Positions 31,276 to 40,595 of a DNA stretch of 64,000 nucleotides are shown here, piece by piece; positions within the stretch are counted from its first letter, which is position 1; the number at the start of each line of letters is the position of its first letter. This DNA is from Leptospira neocaledonica (GTDB taxonomy: Bacteria > Spirochaetota > Leptospiria > Leptospirales > Leptospiraceae), in assembly GCF_002812205.1 (NCBI RefSeq), contig NZ_NPEA01000007.1, positions 1-64,000 of the forward strand. Direction: 5' to 3'. The translations under genes were made by a program, and so were the position numbers. The notes under the pieces were generated by a model, which searched no databases, was not told the origin of the DNA, and saw only the letters and a program-made list of their open reading frames with translations.

Positions 31276-31680
31276 ATGGGATCTGAAAACGTATCGAAAG
31301 GCCAACTCTGGACCGGTCGAGTACTCAGTGGATTAGTTACACTCTTTCTACTTTTTGACGGAGTAATGAAATTTTTCTTGGACAAACTGCCGCCGGATGC
31401 TCAAGCAGAAGGAGCTAAACTAGGCTATCCACCTGAAGTAATGCCTTACTTAGGAATGATTCTGATCGTTAGTACTTTGTTATATGCATTTCCTAGGACT
31501 GCGGTTTTAGGAGCGACCTTACTCACCGGTTATTTGGGCGGAGCAGTTGCCACTCATGTTCGTGTTTTAAATCCATTAGGTTCTCATATTTTATTCCCTA
31601 CCTATATGGGAATTATTCTATGGGCTGGACTTTATCTCAGATTTCCTAAGTTGAGAGAAGTAACCCCCTGGCAGAAATAA
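31276..31680 (+). CDS. DoxX-like membrane protein
   Basis: A 134-residue protein with four membrane segments and the DoxX-like pattern VTLFLLFDGVMKFFL, GYPPEVMPYLGMILI, and AVLGATLLTGYLGGAVATHVR. GGAGG at 31262-31266 supports the start at 31276; the open frame extends upstream without a ribosome site. Members are linked to redox or thiol stress in other bacteria. Confidence 0.75.
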   Translation: MGSENVSKGQLWTGRVLSGLVTLFLLFDGVMKFFLDKLPPDAQAEGAKLGYPPEVMPYLGMILIVSTLLYAFPRTAVLGATLLTGYLGGAVATHVRVLNPLGSHILFPTYMGIILWAGLYLRFPKLREVTPWQK

Positions 31681-31819
31681 GTAATGAAGTCGCGATGTAG
31701 ATGATCCTAACTAAGGAAAAATTTGCATCGTGACTGTTCTTCCGATTTATAGGATATATTGATTAGTTCTGTTCTTCTTTTTAAATTGTGAAAGAATGAT
31801 CTAAAAAAATCGGGGAAAC

Positions 31820-32431
31820 TTGAAGTATAAATTCTTAATATTCTTCCTTCTGTTCTTTTGTATCTATTGCGGCACTACGATCCAAGTCGTCCAAGATCCA
31901 TTTAGAGATATCACGATCGTCAAAATGGACATGGACCATGAAGCAAAAGTGGATAATCCGAATAAAAACGTTTATTCTTACGGAGGTCAATACGCAAAAG
32001 AAATTAAGAATGGGGTCATTTCCCAAATTACTTTGATCATCCGAATCCAAGGTTCCGAAACTCTTGCTGCATTGGGACCGGAAGCTTATATCAAAATAGA
32101 TCGTAAATCCACGAAACTTGTTCTATTGGATTCTAATTATTTTGCTAATCAGGTAACTGTTCGTACTCAGGTTCCAGCAAACATGGGACCAGGAATTGGC
32201 TTTGGCTACAGTACAGTTCCTGCAACTACGACTCGGACTTCTACCTTAACTTCTAATATTCTTTCCGGGAAATTGACTTTTACGAAGGAAATGGAAAATG
32301 ATATTCTTTCCGCTAAATCGCTCCAATACAGATTGTATAGTGCGAATGACGCAATTGATTTATTCGTTTCCGAATCTCAGTTAGAAACCATCCAAAAGTT
32401 TATAAAGAATAGGGGAGAAGTTCAGAAGTAA
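31820..32431 (+). CDS. lipoprotein, paralogue of the cassette lipoprotein at 16650
   Basis: A 203-residue protein with a TTG start after GGGGA, a signal peptide and lipobox CIYC (Cys about 17). The C-terminal half matches the cassette protein at 16650-17168 (see there). The middle has a Gly/Thr-rich stretch (GPGIGFGYSTVPATTTRTST) absent from the cassette version. Function unknown. Confidence 0.65.
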   Translation: MKYKFLIFFLLFFCIYCGTTIQVVQDPFRDITIVKMDMDHEAKVDNPNKNVYSYGGQYAKEIKNGVISQITLIIRIQGSETLAALGPEAYIKIDRKSTKLVLLDSNYFANQVTVRTQVPANMGPGIGFGYSTVPATTTRTSTLTSNILSGKLTFTKEMENDILSAKSLQYRLYSANDAIDLFVSESQLETIQKFIKNRGEVQK

Positions 32432-32435
32432 GTTC

Positions 32436-32666
32436 TTATTTCCGAGAGAATGCGGAGAAAAAATATACCGCAGGTTTATCGTACAATTGATATAATTTTA
32501 GAAATATCTCAACTTCTAAAGATATCCTTCCCGATTCTATTTTAGAAATGAAACTTTGACTAGTCCCGATCTTTCGAGCGACATCCGATTGACTTAATCC
32601 TGCTTCGATCCTTGCTTGTCTAAGGGACTTTAAGAATTTTTTCTTTTGTCGGTCCGTTACTTTCAA
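32436..32666 (-). CDS. small XRE-family transcriptional regulator
   Basis: A 76-residue stand-alone helix-turn-helix (QARIEAGLSQSDVARKIGTS, QSFISKIESGRISLEVEIF). The start is TTG at 32666, preceded by AGGTAGATC. It converges on the lipoprotein gene. With no toxin gene beside it, it is probably a chromosomal regulator. Confidence 0.75.
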   Translation of the reverse strand: MKVTDRQKKKFLKSLRQARIEAGLSQSDVARKIGTSQSFISKIESGRISLEVEIFLKLYQLYDKPAVYFFSAFSRK

Positions 32667-32863
32667 GATCTACCTGGTTTACCAACTTAGCGGTGATTCT
32701 AGGATTTTTGCGATTCTAATTTTGATCTTCCTCCGGAATCTTCATTTTCGGTATAAACTCTACTTTCGATTTATTCCAAACCCTCCTTAAAATTCCTTGC
32801 CTCCTTCTTCCCTTCTTTTTTAATTCCATTACATACAAATCCTAAAACTTTTGGTCCTGAACT

Positions 32864-34417
32864 ATGACCCAAGAATTAGAACTTAGGCTTTTGCCTGAGA
32901 TCGCCGAACAACCGAATCGGCTCACAGAATATATCTCTAAATCTAAAAAGATCTCTATGTCGGATATAACACATATTGAGGTCTTAAATCATTCTATTGA
33001 TGCCAGACAAAAAACTGTTTTTGTTAATCTCAAAGTCCGAGTTTATATCAACGAGGAATTTGTTTCTGAACAGATCAGTCTTCCTAATTATCCGGATGTT
33101 AAAAATTCTAAAGAAGTGATCGTAATCGGTGCAGGGCCTGCAGGTTTATTCTCCGCACTGGAACTCATTGAATCCGGTTTGAAACCGATCGTTCTCGAAA
33201 GAGGAAAGGACGTCAAATCAAGACCAAAAGATCTTCAGAATATCAATGCACATCATATCGTGGATGAGGATTCTAATTATTGTTTTGGAGAAGGTGGGGC
33301 AGGCACTTATTCAGACGGTAAACTTTATACAAGATCCAAGAAAAGAGGTAACGTCCGTCGTATTCTAGAGCTACTTGTGGGTTTTGGAGCAAATCCTAAT
33401 ATTCTAATAGAAGCACATCCCCATATAGGGACCAACAAACTTCCAAGTATTGTCCGTAAAATGAGGGAAACCATCCAAGAAAGAGGTGGAGAAGTCCATT
33501 TCAACCAAAGAGTGACTGATTTGATCTTGGATGGGAATTCTATCAAAGGTGTGGTTACGAAGAATGGAGATCGTTTTCTCTCCGATAAAGTGATCTTAGC
33601 TACAGGGCATTCCGCCAGAGATATATTCGAATTACTTTATCATAAAGGAATAGAGATCCATTTAAAACCTCTAGCAATAGGAGTAAGAGTAGAACATAAA
33701 CAATCCTTAATAGACTCCATCCAGTATAGTTGTGAGGATAGAGGACCTTTTCTTCCTCCTTCACCTTACAGTATTGTAAAACAGATTCAGGGAAGGGGAG
33801 TATACTCTTTCTGCATGTGTCCTGGAGGAGTGATTGCCGCCTGCGCCACAAGACCGGGAGAAGTTGTGACTAATGGATGGTCTTCTTCTAGAAGGGCAAG
33901 GCCAACTGCAAATTCGGGAATAGTAGTGGAGCTCCGACAAGAGGATTTTCTACCTTTCCAGAAATATGGTCCACTGGCTGCAATGGAATTCCAAAGGGAG
34001 ATAGAACAGAAGGCCTGGATCACTGGAGGAAAAACCCAAACTGCTCCTGCCACTAGACTCGCGGATTTTGTAGAAGGCAAAATTTCTTCCGATCTTCCTA
34101 AAACTTCTTATCCTCCTGGAATTATATCTGCGGATCTTTCTTCCGTACTTCCTAAATTTATAATGAAAGCCTTGCAAAACGGATTTAAGGAATTTGATAA
34201 ATCCATGAAAGGATATCTAACCAACGAGGCCGTGGTCCATGCCCCAGAGACCAGGACTTCTTCTCCTGTTAGTATTCCCAGGGACTCGGAATCTTTGGAA
34301 CATATTCGTATTAAAGGGTTGTACCCTTGCGGCGAAGGAGCCGGTTATGCGGGTGGAATAGTATCCGCTGCCATGGACGGGATTAGATGTGCACAAGCTT
34401 GCGCAGTTAGTATTTAA
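32864..34417 (+). CDS. FAD-dependent dehydrogenase (COG2509 type)
   Basis: A 517-residue flavoprotein. The dinucleotide-binding motif VIVIGAGPAGLFSALELIE lies at residues about 86-104, followed by GEGGAGTYSDGKLYTRSKKRG at about 145. A second NAD(P)/FAD-fold segment and a C-terminal GLYPCGEGAGYAGGIVSAAMDGI complete the family pattern. A preceding domain of about 85 residues is usual for the group. The substrate is unknown. No ribosome site is seen at the ATG. Confidence 0.85.
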   Translation: MTQELELRLLPEIAEQPNRLTEYISKSKKISMSDITHIEVLNHSIDARQKTVFVNLKVRVYINEEFVSEQISLPNYPDVKNSKEVIVIGAGPAGLFSALELIESGLKPIVLERGKDVKSRPKDLQNINAHHIVDEDSNYCFGEGGAGTYSDGKLYTRSKKRGNVRRILELLVGFGANPNILIEAHPHIGTNKLPSIVRKMRETIQERGGEVHFNQRVTDLILDGNSIKGVVTKNGDRFLSDKVILATGHSARDIFELLYHKGIEIHLKPLAIGVRVEHKQSLIDSIQYSCEDRGPFLPPSPYSIVKQIQGRGVYSFCMCPGGVIAACATRPGEVVTNGWSSSRRARPTANSGIVVELRQEDFLPFQKYGPLAAMEFQREIEQKAWITGGKTQTAPATRLADFVEGKISSDLPKTSYPPGIISADLSSVLPKFIMKALQNGFKEFDKSMKGYLTNEAVVHAPETRTSSPVSIPRDSESLEHIRIKGLYPCGEGAGYAGGIVSAAMDGIRCAQACAVSI

Positions 34418-34468
34418 GTATTCTAATTTTGTGATAAAATAGTTTCTACAAACACGATCATAAAAGCC

Positions 34469-34912
34469 ATGACCCAAAAAAAGAATCATTTTCAAAAATT
34501 CACCAACCAAGACGTCGCTGAAACCTTCGCAGATTACTCTCCTTCTGTACGAGAGAAATTATTTCATTTAAGAGAATTGATTTTTGAAACTGCAAAAGAA
34601 GCACAAGGAGTAGGCAAGGTAGAAGAAGTGCTAAAATGGGGGCAGCCCAGTTATATCACTCCCGAATCCAAAAGTGGGACTACAATCCGGATCGACGCCT
34701 TAAAAGGGGAGTCGAAAGAATATGCGATCTTCTTCCATTGCCAAACGGATCTGATCTCCAGATTTAGGAAATTATATCCTAAAAAATTCCGCTTTGAAGG
34801 AAATAGGAGTATTATCTTTTCCGAAAATACTAAGATCCCTGAAAAGGAATTAAAACAATGTATTTCTTTTGCACTAACTTATCACTCGGATAAAAAGAAA
34901 AAGTTAAATTAA
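34469..34912 (+). CDS. DUF1801 family protein
   Basis: A 147-residue protein with LHFLRELIFETAKE-like opening helices, KVEEVLKWGQPSYITPESKSG and EYAIFFHCQTDLI, matching DUF1801. It follows the dehydrogenase gene by 51 bases. Confidence 0.65.
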   Translation: MTQKKNHFQKFTNQDVAETFADYSPSVREKLFHLRELIFETAKEAQGVGKVEEVLKWGQPSYITPESKSGTTIRIDALKGESKEYAIFFHCQTDLISRFRKLYPKKFRFEGNRSIIFSENTKIPEKELKQCISFALTYHSDKKKKLN

Positions 34913-34966
34913 AAAAGCTGCAATTCTTATTAAGAAAAAGAAATATACTTTGTTTTAGTATATTTG

Positions 34967-35395
34967 TCAAAACCAGGACTTAAAAACTTCCGGAATATTG
35001 CTGACTGTTCGAGTAGAATAATCCATAAATACGAGTCCTGTTTTTGCATTACATACAAGCTTACCGTTAATAGGTCCATCCGTATGAATCATTCTGTAAT
35101 ATAGATCGCAACCTTTCGCGCTGAAATCCCCCGCCCCGATCTCCACTCTGATTTGGTCTCCGAAAAATGCCTCAGCTTTGTATTCTACCACTAAGTCAGT
35201 GAGAATGATTCCGTGTCCATTTACGTCTAATTCGGAAAATCCTTTTTCTCTGAATAATCTTGCTCTGGATTCATGTAAAAGAGAAACCACTCTATCATGA
35301 GCTAAATGTCCTGCAAAATTTGTATCATAAATCCTGATATTTAAGCTGGTGGACCAGGCCAATTTTTCAGGCAGATCCAATTGAACTCTTGCCAT
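34967..35395 (-). CDS. acyl-CoA thioesterase-like hotdog protein
   Basis: A 142-residue single hotdog domain (IRIYDTNFAGHLAHDRVVSLLHESRARLF, then VVEYKAEAFFGDQIRVE). The D-x-N-F-x-G-H-L motif takes the place of the D-x-D-x-x-G-H of 4-hydroxybenzoyl-CoA thioesterases. It probably cleaves acyl-CoA or acts on a related thioester. AAGGA precedes the ATG. Confidence 0.75.
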   Translation of the reverse strand: MARVQLDLPEKLAWSTSLNIRIYDTNFAGHLAHDRVVSLLHESRARLFREKGFSELDVNGHGIILTDLVVEYKAEAFFGDQIRVEIGAGDFSAKGCDLYYRMIHTDGPINGKLVCNAKTGLVFMDYSTRTVSNIPEVFKSWF

Positions 35396-35416
35396 TATTT
35401 ATCCTTTTTGAATATA

Positions 35417-36136
35417 CTAGTTGTTATAGCCTTTTTCTTTACGGGCATCTTCTAATTTTCGGATTACGTCTTCCGCTTCCTGTATTTTCTCTCTTTCTTC
35501 TTCCGGGGTCATTGTTTCCGGCTGGCTAGGCAGAGTGAGATTGTCCATCTGCGTATTGTCTTTTAAGAAAAAGATCCCGTAAGAAATCAATCCTATAATC
35601 AAGCCGGAAATGATACTTATCCTTTGCCCTGCTTCTATTCCATAGAATAGGACTAGTATGACCAGAAAAGAAAAGTATATAAAGAATATCAAATATACGA
35701 TGGATCCAAAAATCCCTGTAAATCCGAAAAAAATCAGTAACCCTAAGATTAAGAAAGGATAAGAGAGTTTGGAACTTAATTCTAACCCTCTATTGGTCTC
35801 AAACGAGTACGAGAAAATTTGAGAAACTCCCCAGAGTATTCCAGTTCCGGCTGCTAAATAAATCAGAGTATAGAGTAATGCATATAGGGTTCCGAAAAAT
35901 AAATCCGGTAGGATCACTCTGGTAAACATATTCAGAATGGACCCGCCTAAAAACACGTATTGTAATCCTAATGCGTGAAAAGAAAGATGTGCGAAAAAAT
36001 ATCCAATCAAGATCGGGATAGAAGTTGTAATGAATAGGTTCGGATATCCAGGGAAGGGGCCTTTTTTTTGAAGTTCTTCCTTAGGGGAACGTAGAAAGTT
36101 CCAGAAATTTTGAAAAAAGGATGAGATCAGTTTCAT
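35417..36136 (-). CDS. Yip1-domain membrane protein
   Basis: A 239-residue protein with five membrane segments between residues about 35 and 205 and a charged C-terminal tail. The opening FWNFLRSPKEELQ and the LSYPFLILGLLIFFG part fit bacterial Yip1/YIF1-like proteins. Its start lies 2 bases beyond a GC-rich hairpin (36138-36166). Role unknown. Confidence 0.65.
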   Translation of the reverse strand: MKLISSFFQNFWNFLRSPKEELQKKGPFPGYPNLFITTSIPILIGYFFAHLSFHALGLQYVFLGGSILNMFTRVILPDLFFGTLYALLYTLIYLAAGTGILWGVSQIFSYSFETNRGLELSSKLSYPFLILGLLIFFGFTGIFGSIVYLIFFIYFSFLVILVLFYGIEAGQRISIISGLIIGLISYGIFFLKDNTQMDNLTLPSQPETMTPEEEREKIQEAEDVIRKLEDARKEKGYNN

Positions 36137-36137
36137 T

Positions 36138-36166
36138 CGGGTCCCGCAAATATTTACAGGGACCCG
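36138..36166. terminator. GC-rich hairpin between two minus-strand genes
   Basis: CGGGTCCC (36138-36145) and GGGACCCG (36159-36166) are exact complements with a 13-base loop. It lies after the glutamate-synthase-like gene and touches the start of the Yip1-type gene, so it could end one transcript or block translation of the next. No T run follows. Confidence 0.5.
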
Positions 36167-36189
36167 GCCTAATGCAAGCGATTTAAAAA

Positions 36190-37758
36190 CTAACCGAGTG
36201 CGGTGATATTGCTCGTATAATCCATCATAGTGGTGAATCTTATCGGAGCTCTTTCGTATTCCAAAACTTCAGTCAAGGTCCTGAATCTATTTTGACCAGC
36301 TCCAATCTCTATATCGTTCCCTGTGAATTGAAGAGGGTGTTCGTATCCGCAAGCATGTGCTACTGATAATAATTCTTTTCTAAATCCTTTGATATAGTTT
36401 GCTGCACGTTTTGCTTTTAACTCCACATCTAAACCGGCTTGTAACCATTTACTTTGTGTAGCTACCCCTGCAGGGCAATGTCCCGTATGACATTTTTGGG
36501 CCTGGATACAGCCGATAGACATCATAGTCTCTCTTGCCACATGGATCAGATCGCAACCCATTGCGAATGCGACTATAGCTCTGTCCGGAAAGCCTAATTT
36601 GCCACTCCCGATCCAGACCACTCTGTCCGCGATTTCGTACTTTTGAAAAATCTTATATACTCTAGCAAATCCCACCTTAAAAGGAAGGGAGACGTGATCG
36701 GTAAACGTTAAGGGTGCTGCTCCTGTTCCTCCTTCTCCTCCGTCGATGGTAATGAAATCAGGACCTTGGCCTGTTTCTCTCATCCGACTCGCAAGTTCTT
36801 CCCAAAACTTAGATTCTCCCACTGCACTTTTTATCCCCACGGGAAGTCCGGAGGTAGACGCTAATTTTTCTATAAATTCGATCAGGCTTTTTACATCGTC
36901 GAACTCGGTATGTGCATTAGGCGAAATACAGTCTTGCCCAGGTTTGATTCCTCTGATTTCTGCGATCTCTTTAGTGACTTTTGCTCCCGGCAATATTCCT
37001 CCTTTTCCAGGCTTAGCGCCTTGGGAAAGTTTAATCTCTATCGCCCTCACATTCGGATTCGCATCTAAACGTTTTAGGAACTGATCTAAGGAGAATTTAC
37101 CTTTTTCGTCTCTTGCTCCGAAGTAACCTGTACCCAATTGCCACACAACGTCAGCGCCGAAATTATGATAAGGAGAAAGCCCACCTTCTCCCGTATTATG
37201 ATAACAGCGTGCGATCTTTGCTCCTTTATTGAGCGAAGATACCGCTCTTTCTCCTAGAGATCCGTAAGACATCGCGGAAATATTTACAACGGAGGCAGGT
37301 CTATATAATTTTTTTCTGTTTCTGAATTCTCCCATTACTTTGAGAGACGGAATCATAGAACTATCACCTTCTATAAACTTTGCTTTGCTGTCAGCAAACG
37401 GAAAAGCAGAATGTTTGATGATCGGGTAACCTGCGTCATACAATAATTCCGTAGTTCCAAAACCGAAATTATTATTTTGCATCTTGGATGTGGCATAGAC
37501 CCAGGATCTTTCTGCTCTATTAAAGGGCATCTCCTCCTTATCATTTGCCACCCAGTATTGTCTGAGCTCGGGTCCTATCTTTTCGAATAAGTATCTAATG
37601 TGACCTACGATGGGAAAGTTATGTTTGATCGTATGTTTTTTCTGGAATATATCATGGATAAAAACGCAGAATAAAAAAAGAAAAACGACCGCTGACCAGA
37701 AAAGCCAAGCGTGTTCATCTATTAAGTTTAGATATTCTAGAAATAGTTCTTCGGACAT
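36190..37758 (-). CDS. FMN-binding glutamate synthase domain protein
   Basis: A 522-residue protein with one N-terminal membrane segment (about 15-33) followed by a complete GltB central-type FMN barrel (NISAMSYGSLGERAVSSLNKGAK, GAKPGKGGILPG, DFITIDGGEGGTGAAP). The 3Fe-4S cysteine cluster CIQAQKCHTGHCPAGVATQ is present. No glutaminase domain is attached. Such stand-alone proteins occur widely in spirochaetes and Bacteroidetes; the reaction is not known. Confidence 0.85.
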   Translation of the reverse strand: MSEELFLEYLNLIDEHAWLFWSAVVFLFLFCVFIHDIFQKKHTIKHNFPIVGHIRYLFEKIGPELRQYWVANDKEEMPFNRAERSWVYATSKMQNNNFGFGTTELLYDAGYPIIKHSAFPFADSKAKFIEGDSSMIPSLKVMGEFRNRKKLYRPASVVNISAMSYGSLGERAVSSLNKGAKIARCYHNTGEGGLSPYHNFGADVVWQLGTGYFGARDEKGKFSLDQFLKRLDANPNVRAIEIKLSQGAKPGKGGILPGAKVTKEIAEIRGIKPGQDCISPNAHTEFDDVKSLIEFIEKLASTSGLPVGIKSAVGESKFWEELASRMRETGQGPDFITIDGGEGGTGAAPLTFTDHVSLPFKVGFARVYKIFQKYEIADRVVWIGSGKLGFPDRAIVAFAMGCDLIHVARETMMSIGCIQAQKCHTGHCPAGVATQSKWLQAGLDVELKAKRAANYIKGFRKELLSVAHACGYEHPLQFTGNDIEIGAGQNRFRTLTEVLEYERAPIRFTTMMDYTSNITALG

Positions 37759-37852
37759 GCGCCGAAGTATAGCCGACAGGCAAGAAATTGCAAATTAGTT
37801 TTTAGGGGCTCCACATTTAAGCTTTGTGTGAAGCGACAATATCGGAAAACAA

Positions 37853-38650
37853 TCAAACATGTAGGACGAATTCTTTTTTGAATTCTTTTCTGGCAGTCAT
37901 CCGAATTCCGGAAAATTTTTTGCCATCCTGGATTACGAAACTATTACTCTTCACCCAGTCCCCCGTATTGATAATATTCATTTTAGGGATACATAAGAAA
38001 TCATGGGTATGACCCGAAATTAAGACCTTCTTATCTTGGTGGGTGAGTTTGGAAAGTTTTTGATAATAGTGTAATGTCTCTTCTACAGTACTTGGGTCTT
38101 GCCTGTTTAAATGTTTATGGTAGAAGTTTTCGGAAAATTTGAACATTGCCGGAAATGCAGATGCGAATACGTGAAGTACCCTCAGCACAAGAATCGAGCC
38201 CATCCAGGTAAATTTATTATATTGGCCTTGGTGGCCATGAATGGCGATTAGAGTTTCATTCTCCGCCTTCTCGCAGATAATCCAACCTCTTTCGATTAAA
38301 TAATGTTCTACCTTAGGAGTCAGTCTCATTAGATAAGAAGTGGTATCGTGGTTCCCTACGATATAATATTTTTTGCCGTTGCCTGAAGCGAGTCTGTCTA
38401 GGCGTTCAAAAAGTTTATTAAACCTTTTTTTGCCTTTTACTCTTTGTAATCTTCTATCCGCACTGAAAAACCAGTTTTCAATAATGTCCCCGACTAGATA
38501 CAGATTGTCGAACCTGACTTCTTTTTTGTTTAAATGGTCGAGTAGCTGGAATAGTTCTTTGTGTTTGTGGGATTTTATCTTCTTATTTAGAAGATAATGG
38601 ATATCCGAAATGAAAAACGCATCATAAAGTCTTCCTCTTCGAAATTTCAT
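37853..38650 (-). CDS. metallophosphoesterase, UDP-2,3-diacylglucosamine hydrolase-like
   Basis: A 265-residue calcineurin-type phosphoesterase with all metal motifs: ISDIHYLL (about 15), VGDIIENWF (about 53), VGNHDTTSYL (about 98), HGHQGQ (about 138) and SGHTHDF (about 211). The spacing resembles LpxH-like proteins, which cut UDP-diacylglucosamine in lipid A synthesis, but the D-x-F-E-x-W/I motif of LpxH is altered to DIIENWF. A related phosphatase is possible. Confidence 0.75.
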   Translation of the reverse strand: MKFRRGRLYDAFFISDIHYLLNKKIKSHKHKELFQLLDHLNKKEVRFDNLYLVGDIIENWFFSADRRLQRVKGKKRFNKLFERLDRLASGNGKKYYIVGNHDTTSYLMRLTPKVEHYLIERGWIICEKAENETLIAIHGHQGQYNKFTWMGSILVLRVLHVFASAFPAMFKFSENFYHKHLNRQDPSTVEETLHYYQKLSKLTHQDKKVLISGHTHDFLCIPKMNIINTGDWVKSNSFVIQDGKKFSGIRMTARKEFKKEFVLHV

Positions 38651-38721
38651 TTAGTAGAATAATACCTTACTTCCATAAGACGAAATCCTGCAAGATTGTC
38701 AACGGATTCGGTACTCGGATC

Positions 38722-38774
38722 GACTTTCTAAAAACTTTCCGATATAAAAAAACGATTACATTTTTTAGAAAGTC
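38722..38774. repeat. 13-bp inverted repeat between genes
   Basis: GACTTTCTAAAAA (38722-38734) and TTTTTAGAAAGTC (38762-38774) are exact complements with a 27-base loop. It may terminate the upstream-lying phosphate-porin-like transcript on the minus strand, though it is AT-rich. Confidence 0.4.
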
Positions 38775-38788
38775 TTCGTATGGATCAT

Positions 38789-40051
38789 TTATAAAAACAC
38801 TTGTATTTGGGCTCGGATCCTATGAGAACCCAAACTGTCCACATATCCTCCTTCCAAATAAGCGTAATCTGCCTGTATTTTTAGATTATGATCTTTGAGA
38901 TAATAGGAAACTGCAACACCTCTTTCTCTGGAATAAGTAAGTTTCGGATCTGTTTTTCCCCAAGGTCTATATTCGGAATATCTAAGCGCCACTCCTAGAT
39001 TGTTCTTAAAAAGATAACCTAATTGGAAAAATCCCCCCTTCACGGACCTGGAATATTCAGTTAAAGTTCTGTTTCCGATCTCTTTTTCCATAAAAGGAGA
39101 GTTTGCCTTTCTCGTCAGATATTCTCCTGAAGCGGAGAAACCTTTCCATTGAAATAAGAATTCTGCTCCGGTATTCAAATAATCAAATTTTGCAAATTGA
39201 TACGTATCTCCATGGGTGGAAAGTGTTCTGTTTGTATTTTGATTATTTGCTCCTGCGATTGAGATTGCAAGTTTAGGTTTTTCAGAATGTTCTAAATCAG
39301 GTTCTCCATTATCTAAAAAAACACCCAAAGGATAATAGGTAATTTTTCCGCTGGTGAGTACTCCGTTTGAGTTGGAACTTCGGTTTCTTCCTTCTCCTCC
39401 AAAAACGCCTGCAGAATATCCGAAACAATTCCATCCGAATAGATTGGAAGAAGATACCAAAACTCCAACATCTCTATCCAGATTCAATTCTTCATTTGAA
39501 ACTGTTCTATCTACAAATTCCTGAAGGCCATCTGAAATAAATCTTTGGCGATTATAAGGTACTTTCATTTGTCCTAGTTTTATATTCGCATTATTAAATT
39601 TTGTATAAGATAGAGAAGCGTCTCTTAAAGGAACCGGCCTATCTTCTTCCATATCTAAATTAGAAAAAGATAATTGGAGGTAATACTGCCAATCCTTGCC
39701 TAAAAAATTCCCGGAAAAAACGAGCCTGGCTCTTCTGGCTTGGAATTCCAAACCTTCCGTTTGTTTTTCTCCTTCTTTTTGTTGGATTGTTTCGACTGCT
39801 CTTTCTTGGAAACGAACTCTCATATTCAGAAAGTTTTGTTTATCAGAAGTCTCGAAGGAGAGGCCCTTTCCGAATCCCATGGTTGTAAGAATATGCTCTT
39901 GGAGTTCTTGCTGAGAGTTAAAATTTTTTTCGGAGGTTTCTGTCTGGCGTTGCCAGACCTTCTTCTTTTTGACCGACTTGTTAGGAGCCGCGTTTACGGA
40001 TTGGGAAAATAGAAAGAATAGAAGTACGAAAAATGGGGTCTGCGCTTTCAT
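38789..40051 (-). CDS. outer-membrane porin (phosphate-selective porin O/P type)
   Basis: A 420-residue protein with a signal peptide of about 21 residues, a short coiled polar linker, then alternating beta strands ending in a C-terminal aromatic-hydrophobic strand (SHRIRAQIQVFL). LSFSNLDMEEDRPVPLRDASLSY and LGQMKVPYNRQRF match the OprO/OprP family that forms outer-membrane channels for phosphate or other anions. Confidence 0.8.
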   Translation of the reverse strand: MKAQTPFFVLLFFLFSQSVNAAPNKSVKKKKVWQRQTETSEKNFNSQQELQEHILTTMGFGKGLSFETSDKQNFLNMRVRFQERAVETIQQKEGEKQTEGLEFQARRARLVFSGNFLGKDWQYYLQLSFSNLDMEEDRPVPLRDASLSYTKFNNANIKLGQMKVPYNRQRFISDGLQEFVDRTVSNEELNLDRDVGVLVSSSNLFGWNCFGYSAGVFGGEGRNRSSNSNGVLTSGKITYYPLGVFLDNGEPDLEHSEKPKLAISIAGANNQNTNRTLSTHGDTYQFAKFDYLNTGAEFLFQWKGFSASGEYLTRKANSPFMEKEIGNRTLTEYSRSVKGGFFQLGYLFKNNLGVALRYSEYRPWGKTDPKLTYSRERGVAVSYYLKDHNLKIQADYAYLEGGYVDSLGSHRIRAQIQVFL

Positions 40052-40144
40052 GTTTTTCTTATCTTCAAAATTGGAACCTAGGTTTAGGGTATCTGTTCCT
40101 TTTTTAAAGATAAGAATATAAAAGAATTTATAGAAATTTTGGAA

Positions 40145-40537
40145 CTAGGTGGGGGGTCTGTGGTCCCACTCTAGATTAAGTATAATGATACAGGAAATAA
40201 GAACGCTGACTGCCATCGCAAATAATAATCCTCCATCATCATCTATCACTATTCCTAAAAATAAAAGATGAGATAAGACCGCACCGATCATTAATCCGAA
40301 ACCTACTAAAGCTCCTACAAATCTAGAAGGAGGGAAGAGCAGAAGTGCTGCCACGAAAAATTCCACTGAGCCTGTTCCGATCCGTCCCCAAGGTTCAATT
40401 CCTAATGTGGAAAAGATATGTACGGATTCGTCTTGTCCGGTGAATTTAAAAAATAAGGTCTGTAAAAATACAAGCGCCGAAAAAACGGAAAGTATCGTGG
40501 ACAATCGATTCTTTACTGTTTGAGTCAAAACCGGCAT
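40145..40537 (-). CDS. DoxX family membrane protein
   Basis: A 130-residue protein with four membrane segments (FSALVFLQTLFFKF, GRIGTGSVEFFVAALLLFPP, ALVGFGLMIGAVLSHLLFL, LISCIIILNL). The start at 40537 has GGAG at good spacing; a longer frame reaching into the acyl-CoA synthetase gene does not. It may be cotranscribed with that gene. Confidence 0.75.
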   Translation of the reverse strand: MPVLTQTVKNRLSTILSVFSALVFLQTLFFKFTGQDESVHIFSTLGIEPWGRIGTGSVEFFVAALLLFPPSRFVGALVGFGLMIGAVLSHLLFLGIVIDDDGGLLFAMAVSVLISCIIILNLEWDHRPPT

Positions 40538-40595
40538 AAAATCTCCTTTATCTTGGATTCGATCTTTTCCAAGATTCGTTACGCCAAACTCGGAT

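Noticed and set aside
31688..31735. Imperfect inverted repeat AGTCGCGATG/CATCGTGACT after the DoxX gene
   Set aside because: One mismatch, a 28-base loop and no T run; too weak to call a terminator.
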